Assembly: GCA_027028145.1 (NCBI GenBank)
Contig: JALVJV010000016.1
Location: 1 to 64,000 of the forward strand
Source: Archaeoglobaceae archaeon
Lineage (GTDB): Archaea > Halobacteriota > Archaeoglobi > Archaeoglobales > Archaeoglobaceae
Length of the DNA stretch: 64,000 bases
Direction: 5' to 3'
The notes under the pieces are model-generated. The model made no database searches. It was not told the origin of the DNA and saw only the letters and a list, made by a program, of their open reading frames with translations. This document shows, piece by piece, positions 1 through 7,620 of the stretch. Position numbers and translations under genes: made by a program. The number at the start of each line of letters is the position of its first letter. Position 1 is the stretch's first letter.

Positions 1-93
1 ACGATATGCATTATCGATGTCGTCAGAACGTATTTAAATCAAACACTAATTCAGAAAAGTTTATATCTGTAAATACCCCCTAAATCATACATA
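1..93 (+). promoter_or_regulatory. CRISPR leader (partial)
   Basis: AT-rich, non-coding sequence directly before the first perfect repeat. The opposite end of the array carries the decayed repeat, and the repeats end in the crRNA handle ATTGAAAG when read on this strand, so this side is the leader and the array is read left to right. The leader continues beyond the window. A stretch at about 30-59 (TTTAAATCA followed by a diverged tail ending AAAAG) resembles a repeat and lies 34 bases before repeat 1. Confidence 0.7.
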
Positions 94-1003
94 GTTTAAA
101 TCAGACTAAAATAGGATTGAAAGTTCATAAGGTATCATTAATTATCAAAAGAGTTAAAGTCGTTTAAATCAGACTAAAATAGGATTGAAAGCCCGAAGTG
201 GTTGAAAGGTTGAAAGCAATATTGAAAAGTTTAAATCAGACTAAAATAGGATTGAAAGATCTACCAAGCTCGTTACTTGAATCGATGTATTTTTTGGTTT
301 AAATCAGACTAAAATAGGATTGAAAGTCTTTTATCGATTTTAGCTTATCCTCAAAGAAATTTCCGTTTAAATCAGACTAAAATAGGATTGAAAGGAACTG
401 AATGAATTCGTATCAAGGAAAGACGCGATCGAGTTTAAATCAGACTAAAATAGGATTGAAAGTTTTAAATGGCAGATCTTCATGTAGCTAATGTTGATGA
501 GTTTAAATCAGACTAAAATAGGATTGAAAGTCTTTCTTTGTTCTTCTCGATTTGGATCTCAGTCTCAGTTTAAATCAGACTAAAATAGGATTGAAAGAAA
601 TATAAAAATAGTTAGATAATATCCGGTCGATCTAAGTTTAAATCAGACTAAAATAGGATTGAAAGAAAGAGTATGCTGAACAATTAGGTGGTGAATCATT
701 AATTGTTTAAATCAGACTAAAATAGGATTGAAAGACGTTCGATGAACAGCTTGAAGCGGGGACATATGCTCGTTTAAATCAGACTAAAATAGGATTGAAA
801 GAAGCGTTCGTTCGAAAGAGCAAAAACACCGAAGCCGGGTTTAAATCAGACTAAAATAGGATTGAAAGTGCATGATACGGACAATAATCGCCCTCTCCAA
901 CAAACGTTTAAATCAGACTAAAATAGGATTGAAAGGACTTCGTCGAAGATGTTGCCTCTGTAGATCCACCACCGATTAAATCAGGCTAATCAAAACATAG
1001 TAA
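94..1003 (+). CRISPR. CRISPR array, 13 perfect repeats plus one degenerate terminal repeat
   Basis: Thirteen identical 30-base repeats (beginning GTTTAAATCAGAC, ending GGATTGAAAG) start at 94, 162, 229, 297, 365, 433, 501, 568, 636, 705, 772, 839 and 906. A decayed copy at 974-1003 matches at 14 of the first 16 bases and then diverges. Spacers are 37-39 bases and all different. The final ATTGAAAG matches the 8-base 5' handle of crRNAs in Pyrococcus-type systems, which sets transcription on the plus strand. No cas gene lies in the window, so the type (I-A, I-B or III are the usual partners of this repeat family) cannot be assigned. By eye I found no spacer matching the rest of this window. Confidence 0.98.
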
Positions 1004-1034
1004 CTTATTTTTAGCCTTTGGATGATTAGAAATC

Positions 1035-1178
1035 ATGCTCTACCAATGCAAGATTTGCGGATACATATACGACGAGAGTGAAGGGTGTCCTTGGCACGGA
1101 ATACCCCCAACACCGTTTGAGAAGTTAAAAGATTTCAGATGTCCGATCTGCGGAAATAAAGAGTTCGTTCGGTTATAA
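1035..1178 (+). CDS. rubredoxin-like iron protein, 47 residues
   Basis: Probable small electron carrier binding one iron through four cysteines. The translation begins [14 protein letters not shown] and ends [14 protein letters not shown]. The two rubredoxin knuckles CxxCG (Cys5, Cys8) and CPxCG (Cys36, Cys39) are intact, as is the aromatic core around Tyr10/Tyr12 and Phe28. It is a little shorter than the usual 52-54 residues. Where most rubredoxins have a Gly-Asp-Pro loop it has Cys-Pro-Trp-His (Cys18 to His21), a fifth cysteine not needed for the standard site. It lies alone between the CRISPR array and rpiA and overlaps the end of rpiA, which converges on it, by 6 bases. No clear Shine-Dalgarno motif is seen. 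The family is secure; the redox partner is unknown. Confidence 0.88.
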   Translation: MLYQCKICGYIYDESEGCPWHGIPPTPFEKLKDFRCPICGNKEFVRL

Positions 1179-1850
1179 TTTCTCCAAAATCCTAACACCG
1201 TCTTCGGTTCCCACAATTACCCTATCCACCATGCTACTGCAAAAGATTCCGTTTTCCACAACGCCCGGAATTAAATTCAGCTTAACTTCAAGCTCCTTCG
1301 GATTTTCGACTATTCCAAAGTCGCAATCAACTATGAAGTTTCCGTTGTCTGAAACAACCGGCCCGACCTTCCCGCTACCGATTCTCAGGTTGCAACTCCC
1401 GCCGATTTTCTCTATCTCCTTAGCCACGAAACCGTATGCAAACGCCATCACCTCCACTGGAACGGGCATGCTGAGTTTTTCTACAAGCTTGGATTCATCG
1501 GCTATGATTACGAATCTCTTCGACGCCGAAGCCACTATCTTCTCCCTTGTCAATGCGCCTCCTCCACCCTTTATGCAGTTCAGCGATGAGTCGATCTGAT
1601 CCGCACCGTCTATGCAGAGGTCAAGTTCCGGAAACTGAATTAGATCGACGACCTTTATCCCGTTCTCCACTGCAACGATGTGCGATTGGTAGGATGACGG
1701 AACTCCGTAGATCTCAAGCTCTTCGCTCCTGATCCTCTTGCCGAGCTCCTTCAAGAAAAGCTCTACCGTGCTTCCGCTTCCGATTCCGAGAACCATGCCG
1801 TCCTCTACAAGCTTTACAGCCTCTTTCGCGCAGTTTAACTTAGCCTTCAT
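1173..1850 (-). CDS. rpiA: ribose-5-phosphate isomerase A
   Basis: Interconverts ribulose 5-phosphate and ribose 5-phosphate in the cytoplasm, feeding nucleotide and histidine synthesis. The 225-residue length is normal. Signature segments are present: [11 protein letters not shown] near residue 22 (phosphate loop), DGADQID near 80 (catalytic aspartates) and [12 protein letters not shown] near 95 (catalytic lysine). Its start overlaps the end of surE by 11 bases, so the two are probably co-transcribed and translationally coupled; both act on sugar or nucleotide phosphates. Confidence 0.96.
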   Translation of the reverse strand: MKAKLNCAKEAVKLVEDGMVLGIGSGSTVELFLKELGKRIRSEELEIYGVPSSYQSHIVAVENGIKVVDLIQFPELDLCIDGADQIDSSLNCIKGGGGALTREKIVASASKRFVIIADESKLVEKLSMPVPVEVMAFAYGFVAKEIEKIGGSCNLRIGSGKVGPVVSDNGNFIVDCDFGIVENPKELEVKLNLIPGVVENGIFCSSMVDRVIVGTEDGVRILEKL

Positions 1851-2619
1851 ACAACCACCTTCTCAAGGCTTCGAAGTCGACGCTTGCAGTTAAATCTATC
1901 GTAATCGGAGTTATCGAAACCTTGCCACTCCTTATAGCATGTATATCGGTTCCCTCCTCCGCATCCTCAACCTCATCACCAGTGATCCAATAATACTTCC
2001 TCCCCCTCGGATCGAGCCTCTCTTCTATTCTCGTTCTATACAGCCTCCTCGCAAGCCTCGTAATCTCGATTTCCCCGCTGAACTTCGATGGAATGTTAAC
2101 GTTCAAGACGTCCACACCTTCTGGCATGCCTTTCTTCAGCACGAGCTTCGCGAGCATTCTGAGTATCTTTTTGGCGAGTGAGAAGTCGTAAGGCTTAAAC
2201 GTGAACTCGAACTTATCCGAATCGTCCATCTCCTGAGATATCGCAATGGCTGGACTTCCTTGGCTCGCCGCTTCTAACGCCGCGCCAACAGTTCCGGATG
2301 TCGTAACGGCTTCGGTCGAAAGATTCTCGCCCAAGTTTATGCCGGAAACCACCAAGTCCGGAACATCGCCGATGATTTCGAAGATTCCGATTATCACGGC
2401 ATCCGTCGGAGTTCCATCGACCGCGTAAACTTTCATGTCGTTTATCGTAACTTCCGAAACTCTTATAGGCTCCATCACTGACATGCTCCTTCCCACGGCG
2501 CTTCTCTGAACTAAAGGAGCTACCACGTAAACTTCTCCCAAATCCTTCAAAGCTTCGTAACTCGCCTTCAATCCGGCCGAATAGAAGCCGTCGTCGTTGG
2601 TTACGAGTATCTTGGGCAT
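1840..2619 (-). CDS. surE: 5'/3'-nucleotidase SurE
   Basis: Metal-dependent phosphatase that removes phosphate from nucleoside monophosphates. The protein has 259 residues, normal for the family. The N-terminal metal site TNDDGFYSAGL (residues 7-17, with the Asp-Asp pair) and the SGINLGENL segment near residue 92 are typical. A TATA-like AGCTTTTAAATC (about 2640-2652, minus strand) lies some 25 bases before the ATG, so the transcript is probably leaderless. It is the first gene of the surE-rpiA pair. Confidence 0.96.
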   Translation of the reverse strand: MPKILVTNDDGFYSAGLKASYEALKDLGEVYVVAPLVQRSAVGRSMSVMEPIRVSEVTINDMKVYAVDGTPTDAVIIGIFEIIGDVPDLVVSGINLGENLSTEAVTTSGTVGAALEAASQGSPAIAISQEMDDSDKFEFTFKPYDFSLAKKILRMLAKLVLKKGMPEGVDVLNVNIPSKFSGEIEITRLARRLYRTRIEERLDPRGRKYYWITGDEVEDAEEGTDIHAIRSGKVSITPITIDLTASVDFEALRRWLYEG

Positions 2620-2668
2620 TTTGATTAGGTGGCAAAATTAGATTTAAAAGCTTAATCTGTGACTATTT

Positions 2669-2863
2669 TTAGCTCACATCTATCTTCTTGATCTCCTTCT
2701 TCTTCTCTTTAGCCTCCAACTCTTCGATCTTCTTCAAGCTCTCGTCAATCAAGCTTCTCATCGCAAGCAGAAATTCCTTGTAAGCGTTCAGCATGTGACT
2801 CTTAAACTCCTCGGGCACAACTTCATTCGGAGTCGGTATTCTGATCTTTACCTCCTTCGGCAT
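2669..2863 (-). CDS. small charged protein downstream of the ArsA-like ATPase
   Basis: I do not recognise this family. It has 64 residues, beginning MPKEVKIRIPTPNE and ending in a lysine/glutamate-rich tail (residues about 40-60) likely to form a helix or short coiled coil. There is no membrane segment. A Met codon 15 bases further upstream overlaps the ATPase stop codon, but a strong GAGGTG motif seven bases before the codon at 2863 favours this start. It is immediately downstream of, and surely co-transcribed with, the ATPase gene, so a partner role is possible but unproven. Confidence 0.7.
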   Translation of the reverse strand: MPKEVKIRIPTPNEVVPEEFKSHMLNAYKEFLLAMRSLIDESLKKIEELEAKEKKKEIKKIDVS

Positions 2864-2874
2864 GAACGGACACC

Positions 2875-4023
2875 TCATCTGAAGTATATTCTGAGCTCCC
2901 CCTTATTAAACTTTGCCTCGACCGGCTCCTTCAGAGCTAAGGACTGGGGAAGGAATACTATCCTCTTCCACTGCCCGGCAATTATTATAAGCTCTTCTCC
3001 TCTCTTCAGTAACTTCAAATCTTCCTTAGATACGAAAGGTGCCTTTATCACTAAAACGAACGACTCTCCTTCTTTTTCAATCTTTATCGGTTTCTCGGAG
3101 TAGAAGACTTTCGTCGGATCTTCTCTTCCGTAAAGTTCGTCCGCAAGCTCGTAGAGTTTTTCTCCAACAACTTCAGTCGATTTAAACGGAATCTTGAAAA
3201 TCGGAATCGGAAACCTTTCCTTGATCTCTTCCAAATACTTCTCCTGCAACTCGAACCACTTTGCGAAGTAATCTCCCGCCTCTCTCGGAAATATCTTGTT
3301 CACGATTATGCAATCAACTCGGTAGCCGAAGAGGTTGAGATACGTGAAAGCCCTTTCAGATTCCCTTATGACCATCTTTTCCGGGTTCATGACTATTCTA
3401 ACGCTCGTTATTTCACTCTCCAAGATTTCCTTCAACTTGCTCATCTTAACGTATAACTCCTGAATCTTGTTCAGAACCTCTTCTGAAGGCAGTGGAACGT
3501 TTATGAGGGGCTCAGCGATCGGCTTAACCAACTTGAGAACCTTCTTCTCTATTCCGAAGAACCTGTTCATATACCACTTGGCCACTTCCGGCACGCTGAG
3601 AAGACTAAGCGTCTCGCCCGTAGGAGCACAATCCAAAATTATCACGTCGAACAACTCTCTCTCGTAATAGCTGAGCAGATGAAGAAGGCTCGCGAGCTCG
3701 TCGAAGCCGGGAAAGATCGCAAGCTCCTCGGCAACTACATCGTCTATGCCTTGGGACTTAAAGAAGATCGTGAGGTATTCCTTTATCGTATTCCAATGTC
3801 TCTCAAGCTCGTATTCGACGTTTACCTCCATAGCGTAGAGATTTTCCGTCACCTTGGTCGGATACGGCTTGAGTTCTTTCTGGAACGAATCCGATAAGCT
3901 GTGGGCCGGATCGGTTGAAATTATCAAGGTCTTGTAGCCCAATTGAGACGATCTAATGCCCGTAGCCGCGGCAACCGTCGTTTTTCCGACTCCTCCTTTT
4001 CCGGTGAACAGAACTATCCGCAT
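2875..4023 (-). CDS. ArsA/GET3-family ATPase with C-terminal HSP20-like domain
   Basis: A soluble P-loop ATPase of the ArsA/GET3 (SIMIBI) class, 382 residues from the chosen start. The deviant Walker A FTGKGGVGKTT occupies residues 6-16, a switch I STDPAHSLSDSF follows near 37-48, and the switch II DCAPTGET near 130. The last 75 residues (from SEKPIKIEKEGE) resemble the alpha-crystallin-like domain appended to many archaeal ArsA proteins. The family includes arsenite pump ATPases and tail-anchored protein targeting factors; without an ArsB nearby, a chaperone or targeting role is at least as likely. The start at 4023 is preferred over one 24 codons upstream because a TATA-like AAGCTTTTATTT lies at about 4046-4057. 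A hyphenated palindrome GAACG-TTT-CGTTC sits at 4065-4077. Confidence 0.9.
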   Translation of the reverse strand: MRIVLFTGKGGVGKTTVAAATGIRSSQLGYKTLIISTDPAHSLSDSFQKELKPYPTKVTENLYAMEVNVEYELERHWNTIKEYLTIFFKSQGIDDVVAEELAIFPGFDELASLLHLLSYYERELFDVIILDCAPTGETLSLLSVPEVAKWYMNRFFGIEKKVLKLVKPIAEPLINVPLPSEEVLNKIQELYVKMSKLKEILESEITSVRIVMNPEKMVIRESERAFTYLNLFGYRVDCIIVNKIFPREAGDYFAKWFELQEKYLEEIKERFPIPIFKIPFKSTEVVGEKLYELADELYGREDPTKVFYSEKPIKIEKEGESFVLVIKAPFVSKEDLKLLKRGEELIIIAGQWKRIVFLPQSLALKEPVEAKFNKGELRIYFR

Positions 4024-4133
4024 TGAATGGAGTTGGATGGGAAGAAATAAAAGCTTAGCCCATCGAACGTTTCGTTCATATCCTCCATTCGGCATTGAAA
4101 ATAATAATGAAGCTATAAAAAAGAGGCAAATAA

Positions 4134-4349
4134 TTAAACACCGAAGACCTCTTCAAGTAGCTCGGCTATGTTCTCGGCTTCGCTCTTCTCCACCTTCTGA
4201 ATGGCGAAGCCTACATGAACCAAAACGTAGTCTCCTTCCCTTACGTCCTCAATCAGGTCTATCCTTACCTTCCTCTTCGTTCCCTTGAAGTCCACTATCG
4301 CGTATGGATACTCCACCTTCTCTACTCTCCCCGGGATCGCAATGCACAT
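4134..4349 (-). CDS. hypC: hydrogenase maturation chaperone HypC
   Basis: Small chaperone that carries the Fe(CN)2CO unit with HypD and docks to the nickel-iron hydrogenase large subunit. The sequence begins MCIAIPGRVEKVE; after Met removal the essential Cys2 is the ligand. Because that cysteine must be second, the start is at 4349, inside the end of hypB, rather than six codons upstream. Length is 71 residues, usual for the family. Its overlap with hypB and the order hypA-hypB-hypC indicate one operon. HypD, HypE and HypF are not in this window. Confidence 0.96.
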   Translation of the reverse strand: MCIAIPGRVEKVEYPYAIVDFKGTKRKVRIDLIEDVREGDYVLVHVGFAIQKVEKSEAENIAELLEEVFGV

Positions 4350-4984
4350 CTCAACCACTCCAGCCACTCTTCAAAACCTATATTCTTTTTCAGATCCATC
4401 TTAATAATCTTAGCTTTCGGATTCAAACTCTTTGCATCGTTAACCATCTTGTCCACATTCGCTTCGACAGCTTCGGCTAAGGCAATCTTGTTTATTATTA
4501 TTACATCCGCAAGCCTGAATATCTCGGGATGCTTCTTAACGACATCATCTCCTTCGGTAACGCTCACCATAACAACCCTGTAGTTCTCCCCCAAATCGAA
4601 ATCTACGGGGCAGATTAAATTTCCCACGTTCTCTATGAACAGAACATCGACATCTCCAAACTTCTCGATAACGTGGTGAACGAGGTGTGCATCCAAATGA
4701 CACTCCTTTCCAGTATTCAACGGCTCAGCCTTCACCCCATGCCTCGCAACCCTTTCGTAGTCGTCCTTCGCTATTACATCACCCAAGATCGCACCTATCT
4801 TAACCTCATCCTTCAAAGCTTCGATAGTCTTCTCGATTAGCAGAGTTTTGCCGGAACCGATCGCACCCATAACGTTTATCGCAATCACTCCATGCTTACT
4901 CAAAAACTCACGGTTCTCCTTAGCCAATCTCTTATTGAGAGAGAGGACGTCATACTCCGCATCGACCTCAATCCTGTGCATCAT
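4322..4984 (-). CDS. hypB: hydrogenase nickel incorporation GTPase HypB
   Basis: GTPase that drives nickel insertion into hydrogenase. The protein has 220 residues. P-loop GAIGSGKT lies near residues 40-47, the metal-binding Cys-His segment KECHLDAHLVHH near 93-104, and the ENVGNLICP G3 region near 118-126. It lacks the histidine-rich or CXXCGC N-terminal nickel stores seen in some bacteria. It overlaps the end of hypA by 4 bases and the start of hypC by 28. Confidence 0.96.
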   Translation of the reverse strand: MMHRIEVDAEYDVLSLNKRLAKENREFLSKHGVIAINVMGAIGSGKTLLIEKTIEALKDEVKIGAILGDVIAKDDYERVARHGVKAEPLNTGKECHLDAHLVHHVIEKFGDVDVLFIENVGNLICPVDFDLGENYRVVMVSVTEGDDVVKKHPEIFRLADVIIINKIALAEAVEANVDKMVNDAKSLNPKAKIIKMDLKKNIGFEEWLEWLRCALRSRGE

Positions 4985-5316
4985 TCCACCTCCATTTCAA
5001 TTTTCTTAAGCAAAAAATCCTTCCCACCTTCAATCGAAACAATCCCTCCGCAATCGCAAATTCCGATGACTTCATCGAACTCCCTTCCGCATTCTGTGCA
5101 AATAATCTTCGGCTTAATAAATTCTATTACGAGTTCGGCATCCTCAGCTATCGTTCCTTTACTTATTGCTGAGAAGCAGAATTTGAGCTGTTCTGGATTG
5201 ATCAACAGCAGTTCTCCGATTTTGAGATGTATCCTAATAATCTTCTTTGCATCGTTCTCCTCGGCGAGTCTCAGAACTTCGTCCAGCAGTGCTTGGGCAT
5301 AGCTCAGTTCGTGCAC
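4981..5316 (-). CDS. hypA: hydrogenase nickel metallochaperone HypA
   Basis: Delivers nickel to the hydrogenase large subunit with HypB. The protein has 111 residues and begins (M)HELSYAQALLDEV with the conserved His2 nickel ligand. The zinc ribbon has Cys73-x2-Cys76 and then Cys87-x-Cys89, so the second knuckle is CDC rather than the usual CxxC. The start codon is GTG. There is no Shine-Dalgarno motif; a TATA-like element at about 5342-5355 suggests a leaderless mRNA and heads the hypABC operon. Confidence 0.94.
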   Translation of the reverse strand: MHELSYAQALLDEVLRLAEENDAKKIIRIHLKIGELLLINPEQLKFCFSAISKGTIAEDAELVIEFIKPKIICTECGREFDEVIGICDCGGIVSIEGGKDFLLKKIEMEVE

Positions 5317-5377
5317 TAAACGACTTCAGTCCGAAGCAAGATAAAGTTTTTCAAGCCAAGTGGTTTAGCTCATAGGG

Positions 5378-7597
5378 ATGCAAGATTCCATAAAGGTCAG
5401 TCTGAGCAGGGACTTGGGTCTGATCGACATAACTCTTTTGGGAATCGCCGCAATGATCGGTGCTGGAATCTTCGCGTTGATAGGAATAGCATCCGGCATC
5501 GCTGGACCGGCAATTCTACTGGCATTTCTGTTGAACGGCATCATAGCCACTTTGACGGGATTATCCTATGCAGAACTCGGTTCAGCTGTTCCGGAAGCGG
5601 GCGGTAGCTACGTCTGGGTTAAGGAGGCTTTGGGAGACTTCGCCGGATTTTTGGCTGGTTGGTGTAGTTGGTCCGCAAACAGCATAGCATGTGCGCTTTA
5701 CGCCGTAACCTTTGGGGCTTTTCTATCGGAAGCTATCGTCAGAATGATGGGCGTTCCCCTTCCCCAAAGCTTGGTTGCAAAGGTCTCTTCGGTTGCCATA
5801 GTTACGTTTCTCACCTACGTGAACTACATCGGTGTTAAGGAGAGTGGAAGGGTCGGAGGAATAGTTACCGCTTTGAAGGTTGCGATACTGCTCGCTTTCT
5901 CGGCATTCGGAATATACAAAACGCTGATAAGACCGAACTGGGTTCAGGCTTTCACGCCTTTTATGCCGAACGGTTTTGCCGGAGTTTTGGCCGCGATGGG
6001 TTTGACGTATATAGCCTTCGAGGGTTACGAGATTATCGTTCAGAGCGGTGAAGAGGTAAAGAATCCGGAGAAGAACATACCGAAAGCTATAATCCTATCG
6101 CTGTGGATCGTCGTAACGATCTACCTGCTCGTCGCTTTCGCCTCGCTCGGAGCAATTCAGACCAACGTTCCGAGTTGGAAGTATCTCGGCAAGCTTGCTG
6201 AATTCGGACTCATCAGAATAGCCAATCAGATAATGCCGTTCGGCTCGATCCTAATTCTAATAGGCGGTCTGGTTTCAACGGTCAGCGCCATGAACGCCAC
6301 GATATACTCCTCATCCCGTATGGCTTTTGCGATGGGGAGGGATGCCTTCCTCCCAAGAATATTTTCGAGAATCCATAGAAAGAACAGAACCCCCTACTAC
6401 GCCATCTTCTTTAGCTATATAATTGTCGTTTTTCTTTCTGTTGCACCGATAGAGGTCGTCGCTACCGCGGCAGACATAATGTATCTGACGATTTTCATGC
6501 TCGTAAACTTCGTCGTGATCGTTTTGAGATACAGGAGACCCGATTTAAAGAGGGCATTCAAGGCTCCGCTCATACCCTACCTCCCGCTTACAGCCATATC
6601 CATGCAGATACTTATAGGATACTTCCTCATCAGGGAAATCAAGCAGGGTTCGATAGTCTTCGGTGCCGCGTTTCTCTGGATATTAGTCGGATGCATCGTT
6701 TACTTCGCATACTCCGAGAAGAAGAAGGTCGAGAAGCTTGAGGAGATAGCGAAGACAGTTTACGAAGAGATGCCGATTAGAGAGGTCAAATTTAGAATTC
6801 TCGTTCCGATAGCCAACCCGGGATACGCGGACAAGCTCATAAGACTCGCAAGCTTGATAGCAAAAGAAAGAAACGGTGGAATCATTCTGCTTAACGTCGT
6901 AACGATTCCGGATCAGACTCCACCTTCTGGAGCGATGAGATACGTTGAAAACGCCAAAGACTTTCTGAGCAAGCTTATAAAAAGTATGGAAGTTCCTGCG
7001 GGCGGAGTTATTAAGATAGGACACAGCACTTCCGAAGCCATCCTCAACACCGTTGAAGAGATGAAACCCAGCCTGATCATAATGGGGTGGAGGGGAAGGA
7101 CATTCAGAAAGGATTTCGTCTTGGGAAGCACGATAGATCCGGTTCTCCTTAGAGCTAAGTGCGATGTTGCAGTTGTAAGATTCGAACCGACATGGAGTGA
7201 GATAAAAAAGATCCTTATCTCCACGGCCGGAGGACCTCATGCAGTTTTGGCGGCGGAGCTTGCGAGGGATTTGGCAAAGCAGACCAACGCGAGCGTAACT
7301 TTGCTCTACGTCGGAAAGAGAGAGGAAGAGAGAAAAAGAGCTGAAAAGGCGTTTAAGGAGACTTTAGAGCCACTTGAGGGGATCAAAGTCGAAACTAAGT
7401 TCTTAATCGATCGAAACGTCGTTGATAGAATTGCAGAAGAATCTGAGAATTACGATATCGTTCTGATAGGTGCAACGAATCAGCCGTTCCTTAAGAACTT
7501 CTTGCTCGGAGTGTTCCCAGAGAAGGTGGTTAGCAGAACGAGGAAAACGGTGGTAATGACGAGGAGATGGGTTAAGCTCATAAGAACGTTTAAATAG
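5378..7597 (+). CDS. APC-family amino acid permease with two C-terminal universal stress protein domains
   Basis: Membrane transporter of the amino acid/polyamine/organocation superfamily. Residues 1 to about 450 form the roughly 12-helix permease; the first helix carries the substrate loop IGAGIFALIGIASG. From about residue 466 to the end are two tandem UspA-like nucleotide-binding domains (VRFRILVPIANPG onwards, and IKKILISTAGGPHAV onwards), the first with GWRGRTFRKDFVLGS and the second with GATNQPFLKNFLLG. Total length is 739 residues. The substrate is not evident. It diverges from hypA across a 61-base gap with a shared AT-rich TATA-like element. Confidence 0.93.
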   Translation: MQDSIKVSLSRDLGLIDITLLGIAAMIGAGIFALIGIASGIAGPAILLAFLLNGIIATLTGLSYAELGSAVPEAGGSYVWVKEALGDFAGFLAGWCSWSANSIACALYAVTFGAFLSEAIVRMMGVPLPQSLVAKVSSVAIVTFLTYVNYIGVKESGRVGGIVTALKVAILLAFSAFGIYKTLIRPNWVQAFTPFMPNGFAGVLAAMGLTYIAFEGYEIIVQSGEEVKNPEKNIPKAIILSLWIVVTIYLLVAFASLGAIQTNVPSWKYLGKLAEFGLIRIANQIMPFGSILILIGGLVSTVSAMNATIYSSSRMAFAMGRDAFLPRIFSRIHRKNRTPYYAIFFSYIIVVFLSVAPIEVVATAADIMYLTIFMLVNFVVIVLRYRRPDLKRAFKAPLIPYLPLTAISMQILIGYFLIREIKQGSIVFGAAFLWILVGCIVYFAYSEKKKVEKLEEIAKTVYEEMPIREVKFRILVPIANPGYADKLIRLASLIAKERNGGIILLNVVTIPDQTPPSGAMRYVENAKDFLSKLIKSMEVPAGGVIKIGHSTSEAILNTVEEMKPSLIIMGWRGRTFRKDFVLGSTIDPVLLRAKCDVAVVRFEPTWSEIKKILISTAGGPHAVLAAELARDLAKQTNASVTLLYVGKREEERKRAEKAFKETLEPLEGIKVETKFLIDRNVVDRIAEESENYDIVLIGATNQPFLKNFLLGVFPEKVVSRTRKTVVMTRRWVKLIRTFK

Positions 7598-7620
7598 TTG
7601 TGTGAGTTGGTGAGATTGAG

